From Flagellimonas algicola (GTDB lineage: Bacteria > Bacteroidota > Bacteroidia > Flavobacteriales > Flavobacteriaceae), in contig NZ_VCNI01000001.1 of assembly GCF_005937185.1 (NCBI RefSeq), forward strand, positions 616,657 to 680,656: DNA of 64,000 nt. Reading direction: 5' to 3'. The notes under the pieces were generated by a model. The model worked only from the letters and a program-made list of their open reading frames with translations. It ran no database searches and had not been told where the DNA came from. The position numbers and the translations under genes were made by a program. Shown piece after piece: positions 31,447-40,598 of the stretch (position 1 is the first letter of the stretch; each line of letters starts with the position of its first letter).

Positions 31447-32958
31447 CTATTGCTCCGGTACCAGACGTATAAGTCTACCTGGGCCTTCTACTACAATATA
31501 CAGATACCCGTCTATGCCCATCTGTGCGTCCCGAACCCTGCCAATTCCATTCAATAGTTCTTCATGGCCAACCACCTCGTTGCCATTCATTTGCAAACGA
31601 TGAAGGTATTCGAACTTGAGCGAGCTGACGAAGAGGTCATTTTTCCAATTCCCATAAAAATCACTGGACACAAAAGTCATTCCGCAGGGCGCAATGGAAG
31701 GGGTCCAGTAATGTACGGGCTGTTCCATTCCAGCCAGTTCAGTAAGGTCTGTAAATGTGGTGCCATCATAATTGATACCGTAGGAAATAACCGGCCACCC
31801 ATTGTTTTCTCCGGCTTCCAAAATATTGATTTCATCGCCTCCTTGTGGCCCATGCTCGCCTTCCCACAATGCTCCGGTTTCTGGATGCAGACCCATCCCC
31901 TGGGGATTACGTGTACCATAAGTAAAAATAGAAGTAACAGCTCCCGATGTATTATAAAAAGGGTTGTCGGTAGGTATTTGACCATCGTCATGAATACGGT
32001 GTATTTTTCCATGGGCATTGCCCAATTCCTGTGGGTAAGCATCCCTATTTCCTCGATCACCAACCGAAACATATAGGTAACCATTGTTATCAAATACCAG
32101 TCTTGAGCCATAATGGTGAGAACTATTGAGATACGGAAGTGCCGTAAATATGTTCTCCACATCAACCAAATTATTACCTTCTAGCCTACCTCTCGCCACT
32201 GCAGTGGTCCGTTCGGATGCATTAGCCGGATTGATTCGGGAATAGGACAGATACACCAATGCGTTGTTTTCAAAATCCGGATGTATCAGCACATCCAATA
32301 GTCCACCTTGCCCTTCTGAAGCAACAGCTGGGACACCGGAAACTTCTGTCAATTGCTTATCATTATTGACCAAAAACAGTCCTCCCCCACGCTCGGTCAC
32401 CAAAATTTCACCATTGGGTAATTGTTCTATTCCCCAAGGAATACCGGGAATCTCATCGGTTAGGGTTTCCAGTCGGAAGGTGAGATTATCGGACGAAATC
32501 AAGCCGGACAAATCGGGGTTCTCCTCCTCTAACATGGCTTTGGTTTTTCCATCAATTTCGGTAAGTATATAGTTGGTCAAATCCTCAATTGCTTGTGCCC
32601 CTAATGCGGTCCCGTATGCTGGCATACCATTGGCTGCATACCCATCCGTTATAGAAGTAATGATCTCTTCCTGGGAACTGCCGTAGCTCCACTCGCGTTC
32701 CACAAAGGAGCCCAGGTCTTGTCCATGGCAACCTCCACAGTGATTGCTATAATTGAGGGCAGTATCTCCTAAGTCAACAACTTCATCGTCTGTACCAATT
32801 TCTTCTTCCGGTACCACGGGTTCCAACGAGTTGTTACAGCTTAACAGTATCGATAAAAGAAACAACGATGCAAATTGGGTTGTTGTCTTTAACCCTTTGC
32901 AGATGTCCTTTAATTTGAAAGTTAGGTCAGATAAGCGATTTGAGGTGATTGGGGCCAT
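31447..32958 (-). CDS. Cytochrome c / PQQ-dependent sugar dehydrogenase fusion lipoprotein (503 aa)
   Basis: Start ATG 32958 is preferred over the TTG at 33006. A lipoprotein signal (LFLLSILLSCNN) is followed by a short cytochrome c domain with haem motif CGGCHG and axial Met in GMPAYG. A glucose/sorbosone-dehydrogenase-type six-bladed propeller follows (about 145-500, PWGIEQLPNGEILVTERGG). The linked haem would accept electrons from PQQ, so one protein can oxidise a sugar at the periplasmic side and pass electrons to the respiratory chain. The sugar is unknown. Confidence 0.87.
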   Translation of the reverse strand: MAPITSNRLSDLTFKLKDICKGLKTTTQFASLFLLSILLSCNNSLEPVVPEEEIGTDDEVVDLGDTALNYSNHCGGCHGQDLGSFVEREWSYGSSQEEIITSITDGYAANGMPAYGTALGAQAIEDLTNYILTEIDGKTKAMLEEENPDLSGLISSDNLTFRLETLTDEIPGIPWGIEQLPNGEILVTERGGGLFLVNNDKQLTEVSGVPAVASEGQGGLLDVLIHPDFENNALVYLSYSRINPANASERTTAVARGRLEGNNLVDVENIFTALPYLNSSHHYGSRLVFDNNGYLYVSVGDRGNRDAYPQELGNAHGKIHRIHDDGQIPTDNPFYNTSGAVTSIFTYGTRNPQGMGLHPETGALWEGEHGPQGGDEINILEAGENNGWPVISYGINYDGTTFTDLTELAGMEQPVHYWTPSIAPCGMTFVSSDFYGNWKNDLFVSSLKFEYLHRLQMNGNEVVGHEELLNGIGRVRDAQMGIDGYLYIVVEGPGRLIRLVPEQ

Positions 32959-33006
32959 AATTATCCATTTAAATGGGTGATGAAAATCTATAGCTTGAAT
33001 TACCAA

Positions 33007-33293
33007 AGACAGGGCTAATTTATAGTGTCCTAGTAATTAGCGCATTAACGTTACATTATATGTAACGACGTTTATTGGCAAAAAGTATTGGGGAGCATGT
33101 GATAGGATATTATGAATCAGCAGATTACTAGCAAGTGCCAAAGTTTGGACAAGACCATTTTATGTTCCACATTCTACCCATGATACCTATTCAGATATTG
33201 AAAGGCAACATCGTTATCAATTTTAAATGGAACTTAAGTAGGAGGTTATAAATATCTGAGCCAATCATAAAAGGGAGAATACTTAGATGAGGA
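33007..33293. other. Gap holding a relic of the 78-aa gene
   Basis: Together with 32959-33006 this makes a 335-bp gene-free stretch. The first 130 bp show nothing recognisable and presumably include the promoter of the leftward dehydrogenase gene. The relic at 33138-33245 fills most of the rest. Confidence 0.5.
33138..33245 (+). pseudogene. Relic of the 78-aa gene (most decayed copy)
   Basis: Nucleotide similarity to 15058-15160 is clear (CCAAAGTTTG, CAAGACCATTTT, TTCAGAT, GGCAA), but several stops and frameshifts break the frame. Translated pieces read QSLDKTI, then TYSDIERQ, then MELK. Confidence 0.65.
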
Positions 33294-34307
33294 CTAATCA
33301 TTTACGGCATTGGTTCCATTTTCGGTGGATTTCTTTGAACCAAATTCGAGAAAATTATAGCCAATCGCTAAAGAAAACCATGGTCGCCCTTGATAAACCC
33401 ATTCCTTTCCTAAATCCCCAGTTGCTTTATCCCATCCCGCCACAACGCCTATCTGGAAATCCTTAAGCTTCACTAATGAGCCAACGGAAAAATTGAACGC
33501 CACAACCTGATTTTCTCCAGTAATCGTTGATTCATCAATTGTATTATTTTGATTTACTCCAACTGCTCCAACACCTGCACTTATAAACAGCGGTATCCAA
33601 TGTGTGTCTTCATATCTTTTAATCCTAACTCGACCCCCGAAAAATCCTCCTAAAGATATTTCAGGTGTTAATCTTAAAGGTTCCTCATTTATTGAAGGCC
33701 TTAGTTTAAATGGCACTGAGAGTTGTGCTCCATAAATAAGCTTAAGCCCATAATTTCCAAAGCCAATGTTATATCGTTTTAAAATAATTTTTTCAGCAAT
33801 ATGCTTGTTAAATTCAGCAACGGTAATGGCAAAATATTTGTTAGCATCCTCCCTATCAATTTTCTTATCGTTTATTGGAACCCACTGCGCTCTCGTTTTA
33901 TCTCGGTTTGAAAAGAGTTTATAGGTATCATCAATCTTTTTGCCATATATTTTGAAAGTCCTGTCTGCAGCTAACTTGGTAATCTTTGATTCTTCAACCT
34001 CTTCCCCATAAGTAAAGCTCCCTAATTTAAGCAGGTAGTAATCTACCGACACTTCCTTCTCTTTCATGGAATCGTATTGATCTTTAACTTTTAACTTAAC
34101 CGTGTGAAGTCCAACCTTATTAAACAGATACTCCTCTGCGTAATAGGTATTTCCATCCAGCTCACCTTTTTCCTTGTCAAATCCCTTGAAATAAACCAAC
34201 CCGTTTACTTTGTAGGTAAAACCGTCTTCTCCTGGGAGATAGTTTTGTGCTTGTAAATTAGTAAAGCAGATGAATAATATAAATGGTATGTAAACTTGCT
34301 TTTTCAT
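33294..34307 (-). CDS. Secreted or outer-membrane protein of unknown function (337 aa)
   Basis: It has a signal peptide (FILFICFTNLQAQ). Residues 20-100 look like an Ig/PKD-type beta domain (VGLHTVKLKVKDQYDSMKEK). The C-terminal half has repeated amphipathic strands with Gly turns (LKLIYGAQLSVPFKLR, ISLGGFFGGRVRI, LFISAGVGAVGV), as in a small outer-membrane barrel. No named family is recognised. It is a single gene in a convergent-free position. Confidence 0.6.
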   Translation of the reverse strand: MKKQVYIPFILFICFTNLQAQNYLPGEDGFTYKVNGLVYFKGFDKEKGELDGNTYYAEEYLFNKVGLHTVKLKVKDQYDSMKEKEVSVDYYLLKLGSFTYGEEVEESKITKLAADRTFKIYGKKIDDTYKLFSNRDKTRAQWVPINDKKIDREDANKYFAITVAEFNKHIAEKIILKRYNIGFGNYGLKLIYGAQLSVPFKLRPSINEEPLRLTPEISLGGFFGGRVRIKRYEDTHWIPLFISAGVGAVGVNQNNTIDESTITGENQVVAFNFSVGSLVKLKDFQIGVVAGWDKATGDLGKEWVYQGRPWFSLAIGYNFLEFGSKKSTENGTNAVND

Positions 34308-34568
34308 TCTCTGAATATTTAGTTGAATTATTTATTCTTGAGACCATCTTCTAATATTCCCATTTATCTTGTGGGTTTAACTATTTGGATGTGTGTAAAT
34401 TAAATGACATATCCCTAGCTATGGAATACCCGTTAGTAGGTATTTTTTGGGATGAGGTTTTTGAAAAATTTTCTGCCCCACTTTGGATACTCTTGAACAA
34501 AAACAAAAAAGTGGGATTTTGTGAACAAGGATCTTTCTCGGAATTCATACATTTAGAAAAACAAAAAA

Positions 34569-35342
34569 ATGACTCGCAACACATTTAAAGTTTTCCTACT
34601 TTCCCTACTCTTCTTAGCTTCTTGCAAGACCGATAAAAAAGCAGAAGATTCTACATGGCGGACAAAAAAATTGGCTACTGAAAACCAAGTGCACAATCAA
34701 TTGTTGGATGTGGAAAAAGAACAGGGGTGGGCATTGCTTTTTGATGGTAAAACCTTGGATGGCTGGCATCTTTACCATAAAGCTGATTCCACCCAATATT
34801 CGGCCTGGGAAGTGCGTGATGGCAATCTTTTTTGCAATGCCACGGATGAAACCAAAGTCTTTGGGGATTTGGTAACCGATAAGGCATACGAAAACTACGA
34901 ATTGGTATTTGACTGGCAAATGGCCCTACGGGGGAACGGAGGGGTATTTATCAATGTTCAAGAAACGCCTGATTATGCTGCCACTTATCAGACTGGACCA
35001 GAATACCAATTGTTGGAACCTGCACATATGGATACCAAAACTCCCAATAAAAGACCGGGTTGTTTATGGAGTTTATCCCCCCAGATAAATGAGGTGGAAG
35101 CCAATCCTGTAGGACAGTGGAACACCGCCAGAATTGTGCAACAAGATGGGAAATTCGAGTTTTATCTCAATGGAAAACTCACAGCCCAAGAAGATTTAAC
35201 CTCTCAGGATTGGAAAAACAAAATTGCGGAATCGGGATTTAAGAATGCACCTGGGTTTGGTAAAGCCACTAGCGGGAAGATTGCACTTCAAAACTGGTAT
35301 TTTGAGGCTTGGTTTCGCAATATGAAGATTCGAGAGCTTTAA
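34569..35342 (+). CDS. DUF1080 lipoprotein, 3-keto-disaccharide hydrolase family (257 aa)
   Basis: A lipoprotein signal (LLFLASCKTD) is followed by one DUF1080 concanavalin-like domain with its standard start (GWALLFDGKTLDGWHLY), the central NGGVFINVQ strand and a late FEAWFRNMKIREL. Members hydrolyse 3-keto-glycosides or bind glycans. It is convergent with the NagB-like gene, leaving only 7 bp between the two stops. It may act outside the cell on the sugar taken up by the neighbouring symporter. Confidence 0.88.
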   Translation: MTRNTFKVFLLSLLFLASCKTDKKAEDSTWRTKKLATENQVHNQLLDVEKEQGWALLFDGKTLDGWHLYHKADSTQYSAWEVRDGNLFCNATDETKVFGDLVTDKAYENYELVFDWQMALRGNGGVFINVQETPDYAATYQTGPEYQLLEPAHMDTKTPNKRPGCLWSLSPQINEVEANPVGQWNTARIVQQDGKFEFYLNGKLTAQEDLTSQDWKNKIAESGFKNAPGFGKATSGKIALQNWYFEAWFRNMKIREL

Positions 35343-35349
35343 ATCGGGT

Positions 35350-36051
35350 TTAATCAGCTACCAAGCAATCCACATTGTTGTGTTTCCAAAGAAAACTGGC
35401 CGGACAACTTGAGTTTACCTTTTTGGAAAAAAATTGATTTTTGGCTCCTTCTTTGCCTTTACCAGAGACTAGGAGAATAATCCGTTTGGACGCAAGAATA
35501 TCCTCCATGCCCAATGTTATTCCTTTGATGGGCTTTTGGCTTGACCCCTTAAGCATTGAATGTTGCCGGGATTCCAATGTTAAATCAGCAATATGACAGT
35601 GGGGTTGCATAACAGACGCTGGCTCATTTAGACCTAAGTGTCCATTCCTCCCCAATCCCAAAATACATAAATCAATAGGTCCTTGATCACCCAATAAGGC
35701 TTGTATACGTGAACATTCTTCTTCTAAGTTTTTTGCCCATGGATCAAATGCAAAGTACTGCTTGCTTGAGATTTCCAAAGGCTTCAGCAGTTGTTCTTGC
35801 AAGTATGCATGACAAGTACCATCCAGAGAGGGCAAACCAATCCATTCATCTAGGGGAATGATACGTAACTGAGCAAACTGTCCTGGGTTTTTCTTCGCTT
35901 CCAGCGCCAGTCCCTGATATAAAGGCAGTGGGGAGTTTCCTGTAGCTGCGCACAAAAGAAGCTTCGGATGATTAGTGAGTTCATCCAAAACCAAGGAAGT
36001 GGCTTGCTGCCCCATTTTTTTGATATCACAGAATTTATGAATTCGCATCAA
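35350..36051 (-). CDS. Glucosamine/galactosamine-6-phosphate isomerase-like protein, NagB family (233 aa)
   Basis: Family motifs are present in order: the phosphate-binding ATGNSPLPLY, RIIPLDEWIGL with the catalytic Asp region, and LGLGRNGHLGLNEPAS with the active-site His and acidic residue. Length and the GLNEP motif are closer to AgaI/galactosamine-6-phosphate isomerases than to long NagB proteins. It overlaps the symporter gene by 17 bp and is the last gene of a leftward GH4-symporter-isomerase operon, suggesting amino-sugar breakdown. The exact sugar is inferred only. Confidence 0.82.
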   Translation of the reverse strand: MMRIHKFCDIKKMGQQATSLVLDELTNHPKLLLCAATGNSPLPLYQGLALEAKKNPGQFAQLRIIPLDEWIGLPSLDGTCHAYLQEQLLKPLEISSKQYFAFDPWAKNLEEECSRIQALLGDQGPIDLCILGLGRNGHLGLNEPASVMQPHCHIADLTLESRQHSMLKGSSQKPIKGITLGMEDILASKRIILLVSGKGKEGAKNQFFSKKVNSSCPASFLWKHNNVDCLVAD

Positions 36052-37840
36052 CTTCTTGTGTTTTGGTGGATGCTACAAATTTTAAAGTGAGCCAACCGCA
36101 AATTGCACCAACCAACAGTAATATGAATGCGTTTCCATACCTCCCTAATACTGCATGCCCAACGCTGAATAGAATACTGTTCAAGAAAACAACACCAAAA
36201 AGAAAACCCAGCCAGACACCTTTAGAAGAACTTTTGTCCACCAAATTGGGCAGTTGTTTGGCAATGGGTCCCCACCACCCTTTGGGTCGTACTTTGGTAT
36301 AAAAATGCAATAATGTGGCATTATCTACGGGTTTGGTAATAAAGGTGACTACAATACTAATGGCCGTACATAGCACCAAGAGTACAGTTGCGCGTATCAG
36401 GGCCACATCTTCATGATACCAACCGTTTACCATTTCCAATGCCGAATCACCTACCCATCCCCAACTATGGATCCATTTAATCCATAAAAACCCATTAGCG
36501 AGAATCAAAGCGGATAGCATACTGGCAATTTCTGACCATGCATTGATTCGCCACCAAAACCAACGCAACATCAAGATTATGGCAATTCCTGACACAATCT
36601 CTATGATATATATCCAGGCACCTGCTATGCTGTCCATCTGCCAAGCTGCTACTGCGGAAAGTGCCAATAAAAGCACAATGCTGATACGTGACACCAATAA
36701 ATAGTGTTTGTCATTTCCATCTGAATGGATAAAACGTTTGTAAATATCATTGACCATATAGGAACCTCCCCAGCACAGATGTGTATCCACCGTGCTCATA
36801 AAAGCTGCCATAAAAGCTGCGACCAACAATCCCCGGAGTCCAACAGGTAGAACTTCATTGATCATCATGGGATAGGCCAACTCAGGGTCCGCCAGCAATG
36901 CTTCGGACGCCTCTGAAATGGGAAGTATAACTATAGAGCCCAGACCTACAACTATCCACGGCCAAGTAAGAATTACAACCCCTGCCACCGCAAACCAAAG
37001 TGAAGCCTTAATGGCATGTTTTTCGTCCTTTGCAGAGAATAAACGCTGTACAATATAACCATCCCCTTGTGCCTGCCCCAACCACAGGACCCCAATCAAA
37101 CAAACGAAGGCGATCATCTCTGTAAGTCCAATATGCGACAAATCAGGAAGCATATCCATTACTCCCGCCGGTGCATCTGCCCGAGCAGCGGTTTGTTCAG
37201 CCAATTCCGTTGGCCCTCCAATTTGGATCAAAACCAGAATGGCCAGAATTATGGTGCTAACGGTTCCTGCTGAGAAATGCAGCATATCCAAAATAACCAC
37301 TCCTTTGATTCCTGAGCTCAAGGTATGTAAAAGGGCAAATGCCAATGTGATTCCCAAGGCAAATTCCGCGCTCCATCCTAACATGATGTTGGAAAATTTC
37401 AGCATGGCCAGCATGATCCATCCAAGGGAAATACAGTTTTTAAAAATGCCAAAGAAGGCCGCAGTGAAACCTCTTAAAATGGATGCAGATGTACCACTGT
37501 ATCGGAGTTCAATCATCTCAGCATCCGTCAATATCTCTGATCTACGCCAATATTTGGCATAGAAAAACACCATCATCATAATTCCGGTTCCAAGGTACCA
37601 CCAGAGCCAATTCCCATAAATACCTTTACTTCTGACGAGCGCTGTTACGGCTAAGGGAGCATCCGTAGCAAACCAAGTCGCTGCAATTGATGTGCCCAGT
37701 AACCACCATGGAAGATTCCTACCTGCCACAAAGAAGTCTGTGATATTCTTTGAATTGTGCTTGACCACAAAAACGCCGATACCAATGCTTAACAGCAAGT
37801 ATCCAGCAATGACGGCCCAGTCCAACAGTGCTAAGCCCAT
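36035..37840 (-). CDS. Sodium:solute symporter family transporter, SGLT-like (601 aa)
   Basis: It has about 13-14 membrane helices across the full length. The first helix and loop (LLDWAVIAGYLLLSIGIGVF, then NITDFFVAGRNLPWWL) are typical of the sodium/glucose branch of the family, as is the length of about 600 residues. It should import a sugar or sugar derivative with sodium. It follows the GH4 gene by 34 bp and overlaps the isomerase gene by 17 bp, so the three form one operon. Confidence 0.9.
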   Translation of the reverse strand: MGLALLDWAVIAGYLLLSIGIGVFVVKHNSKNITDFFVAGRNLPWWLLGTSIAATWFATDAPLAVTALVRSKGIYGNWLWWYLGTGIMMMVFFYAKYWRRSEILTDAEMIELRYSGTSASILRGFTAAFFGIFKNCISLGWIMLAMLKFSNIMLGWSAEFALGITLAFALLHTLSSGIKGVVILDMLHFSAGTVSTIILAILVLIQIGGPTELAEQTAARADAPAGVMDMLPDLSHIGLTEMIAFVCLIGVLWLGQAQGDGYIVQRLFSAKDEKHAIKASLWFAVAGVVILTWPWIVVGLGSIVILPISEASEALLADPELAYPMMINEVLPVGLRGLLVAAFMAAFMSTVDTHLCWGGSYMVNDIYKRFIHSDGNDKHYLLVSRISIVLLLALSAVAAWQMDSIAGAWIYIIEIVSGIAIILMLRWFWWRINAWSEIASMLSALILANGFLWIKWIHSWGWVGDSALEMVNGWYHEDVALIRATVLLVLCTAISIVVTFITKPVDNATLLHFYTKVRPKGWWGPIAKQLPNLVDKSSSKGVWLGFLFGVVFLNSILFSVGHAVLGRYGNAFILLLVGAICGWLTLKFVASTKTQEVDANS

Positions 37841-37874
37841 CTAATTTTCACGGTATTTACATAGTTCATTTGGA

Positions 37875-39248
37875 TCAATTGATTTCTGGCAAAACTTCTT
37901 TTTGCAATGCCAACATTTCGTTGCACATGTCAACCGCATTTCGGTACGAGTTAACCGTTGGTTCCAAAAGAATGGCTTGAAGAAGTTTATCCTTGGATTT
38001 TTCTTGATAAGCCTCCACCAAAAGCTGATGGATACTGGCATGTAGACGTATGGTTGCCGCAATCCCTTCCGGAATTGGTTCCATAGGTACAAGCTTAATC
38101 CCAGAGGCATCAACATAAGCCGGAGCTTCCACTACCAATTCATCGGGCAAATTGGGAATGGCACCTCTATTGGGCATATTGACGGCTTCAAGCCACTGCT
38201 TTTTATCTGAAATTATAGATTCCATGATGAGTGTGGCTATTTCCCCAGAACTTTTAAAACTGCCATCCTCGTTTTCCAACTGTATTTCTTCGGTGGAGCC
38301 TACCGGTAGTAACTTCTTACTCCAATCCTTGGTCCATTCCCGTTCATAATCCACACGATCTACAGTATACACACCTTCAGGAATTTGATTGTTTTCCCAT
38401 GGATGCCCTTCGGCGGGGTCGTAGAAAAATTGCAGTTGGGGAATCACAAATTCCTCTGCCCATCTAAGGTATTCGCCATAATGATTGGAAGCCGGAGAAG
38501 GCCATTGCCCAAATCTGCGAAACAATATTCTTCCCAAAGCGATTTCGTGCCACTGTGCCAACCAGTCCCCTTGTTGTTCAATTTCTGTGAGTTTAGGATA
38601 CAAATCCTCTCCGCTTGATTTTTGTTTGACCTCTTGGAACCATGTAAAATGGTTAATTCCGCAGGCCTTGGTTTGCAGGTCTTCCAAGGGAATATCAAGT
38701 AATTGGGATAATTGTTCCCTCCCCATAAACACGCCATGGCAAAGACCAACGGTTTGGATGGAGGTCAGTCGCGTTACGGCCTCGCATATTTTGTGTTCTG
38801 GATTGGAAAAGTTTAACAAGGTAGCATTGGGACAAAGTTTTTCCATGCTGTGGGCCAGTTCCATGATTACTTTAATATTTCGCAACGCATGAAAGAGTGA
38901 CCCCACTCCCCCATTTTCGCCATACACTTGCTTAAATCCATACTTCCGAGGTACATGAAAGTCTTGGGACCAGTACACATTTCTATCTTTCTCCAGGGCA
39001 CAGATGACAAAATGGGCATCCTTTATAGCTGCATCCCTATCTGTTGTAGCTATAATTTTTACGTTCCGGGAGAGTTTTTGACTGACATAGGTTCCATGTT
39101 CAACGACATGATCCAAATGTGAACGCTCAATGTCCATCAAATGAATTTCAAGGTCATTTGCAGTAAGTACATCACTCATCAGAATATCTTGGACAATGAT
39201 GGGTCCAAACTGTATACTTCCTGCACCTATATAAGTAATTTTGATCAT
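37875..39248 (-). CDS. GH4-family NAD-dependent glycosidase (457 aa)
   Basis: It begins with the NAD-binding start typical of GH4 (KITYIGAGSIQFGP). GH4 metal ligands are visible: the Cys in GLCHGVFMG and the His in ACGINHFTWF. These enzymes cleave alpha- or beta-glycosides by an oxidation-elimination route with NAD+ and a divalent metal. Lacking a PTS nearby, this copy likely acts on unphosphorylated sugar, as in alpha-galactosidase/alpha-glucosidase members. It is the first gene of the operon with the symporter and isomerase. Confidence 0.9.
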   Translation of the reverse strand: MIKITYIGAGSIQFGPIIVQDILMSDVLTANDLEIHLMDIERSHLDHVVEHGTYVSQKLSRNVKIIATTDRDAAIKDAHFVICALEKDRNVYWSQDFHVPRKYGFKQVYGENGGVGSLFHALRNIKVIMELAHSMEKLCPNATLLNFSNPEHKICEAVTRLTSIQTVGLCHGVFMGREQLSQLLDIPLEDLQTKACGINHFTWFQEVKQKSSGEDLYPKLTEIEQQGDWLAQWHEIALGRILFRRFGQWPSPASNHYGEYLRWAEEFVIPQLQFFYDPAEGHPWENNQIPEGVYTVDRVDYEREWTKDWSKKLLPVGSTEEIQLENEDGSFKSSGEIATLIMESIISDKKQWLEAVNMPNRGAIPNLPDELVVEAPAYVDASGIKLVPMEPIPEGIAATIRLHASIHQLLVEAYQEKSKDKLLQAILLEPTVNSYRNAVDMCNEMLALQKEVLPEIN

Positions 39249-39528
39249 ACCAGTTGGTTTTATATCGCTTGCAATTGATTACTATAATATTACGCCATAT
39301 AAATTTACCTAAAGAAAAAGAACATGCTAATTACATACCCATTGTATGTCGATGAAGCCATTGGCATAATCTACCCAAAACGAAAGTTTAACGTTTCTGC
39401 CTAATGAGACATCCTTGCCAAACCAAGATTTTTAATAATTGGAAAGATCTGTTTTATTGACAACAACCAAAGTCAAATAGCAGTACTGCAAATAAAAATT
39501 AAGAAGAATAGCTGAGGTAAGCAGAAAT

Positions 39529-40422
39529 TTAAAGGACAGGTTCCTGTTTGGCCCTAGTGTTTATTTTGACCTTCTTATCAATTTGCTGAACAAGGCCACT
39601 CAAAAATTTGCCAGGCCCAATTTCTGTAAATTCGGTGGCGCCATCTTCTATCATGTGCAGGATGCCATGTCTCCACATAACTGGAGAAGTAAGTTGATCA
39701 ATTAAGTTTTTCTTTATTTCCACTACTCCGCTCACAGGACGACCGGCAATATTCTGATAGACTGGACAAATGGGTTCCTTAAACTGCGTTCTTTCAATGG
39801 CTTGGGTAAATTCATCCACTGCAGGTTCCATAAATGGGGAATGAAATGCACCATTAACGGTCAGTTTGACTACTCTCTCCGCGCCATGTCTTAATTTTTG
39901 ACTTGCTTCATCCAAGGCCTTCATTTCACCTGAGATCACTACCTGGTGCAGTGTGTTGTAATTTGCTGGTACCACAATGCCATCCACTTGTTTACATACG
40001 TTGTTAACGATCACATCAAAAAGACCCACAACCACAACCATACCGGTATTCTTGAGGTTGCATAACGATTGCATTGCGGAAGCTCGGGCGCTAATAAGCT
40101 TTATGGCAGACTCAAAATCTAATGCTGATGCTGCTGCCAAAGCGGAAATCTCACCAAGGGAATGACCCGCCACCATATCAGGCTGAAATTTGTCCCCAAG
40201 GATTTTGGTCTGGATATAGGAATGTAGAAAAATTGCAGGTTGGGCATGTTTTGTTTGCTTCAAATCTTTAGTAGACCCATAAAACATAACATCTGTAATG
40301 GAATAGCCCAAAAGTTCATTGGCGCGTTCGAAGTAATCCCTCGCCAAAGATGAACTCTCGTACAACTCTTTTCCCATACCGGGAAATTGCGTTCCTTGTC
40401 CTGGAAATAAATATGTGTGCAT
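39529..40422 (-). CDS. FabD-like malonyl-CoA:ACP transacylase (297 aa)
   Basis: The acyltransferase fold shows FPGQGTQ at residues 6-12, the nucleophile Ser88 in VAGHSLGE, and the catalytic His in NGAFHSPFM. It would load malonyl or a related acyl group onto an acyl carrier protein. No ACP or ketosynthase gene is adjacent, so it is either the housekeeping FabD or an extra copy for a separate pathway; the FPGQGTQFPGMG start is seen in both. It is a single gene. Confidence 0.9.
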   Translation of the reverse strand: MHTYLFPGQGTQFPGMGKELYESSSLARDYFERANELLGYSITDVMFYGSTKDLKQTKHAQPAIFLHSYIQTKILGDKFQPDMVAGHSLGEISALAAASALDFESAIKLISARASAMQSLCNLKNTGMVVVVGLFDVIVNNVCKQVDGIVVPANYNTLHQVVISGEMKALDEASQKLRHGAERVVKLTVNGAFHSPFMEPAVDEFTQAIERTQFKEPICPVYQNIAGRPVSGVVEIKKNLIDQLTSPVMWRHGILHMIEDGATEFTEIGPGKFLSGLVQQIDKKVKINTRAKQEPVL

Positions 40423-40598
40423 GGATTCAATTAGTTCCTACAAGATTGAAGATACTAGTCAAAATTGGAAATATATTCGATAAATGTCTGATAAACATGT
40501 TGTAACGAAGCCTCTTCCGAAATAGAATCCATCCCTATCCTAAAATATAGGATTGGTAAATCTGCCGTATAAGGAAATAAAAACCTGGAACAGAACAT

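Noticed and set aside
34385..34588. 67-aa frames on both strands before the DUF1080 gene
   Set aside because: Mirror frames in an intergenic region with no family signal; probably chance.
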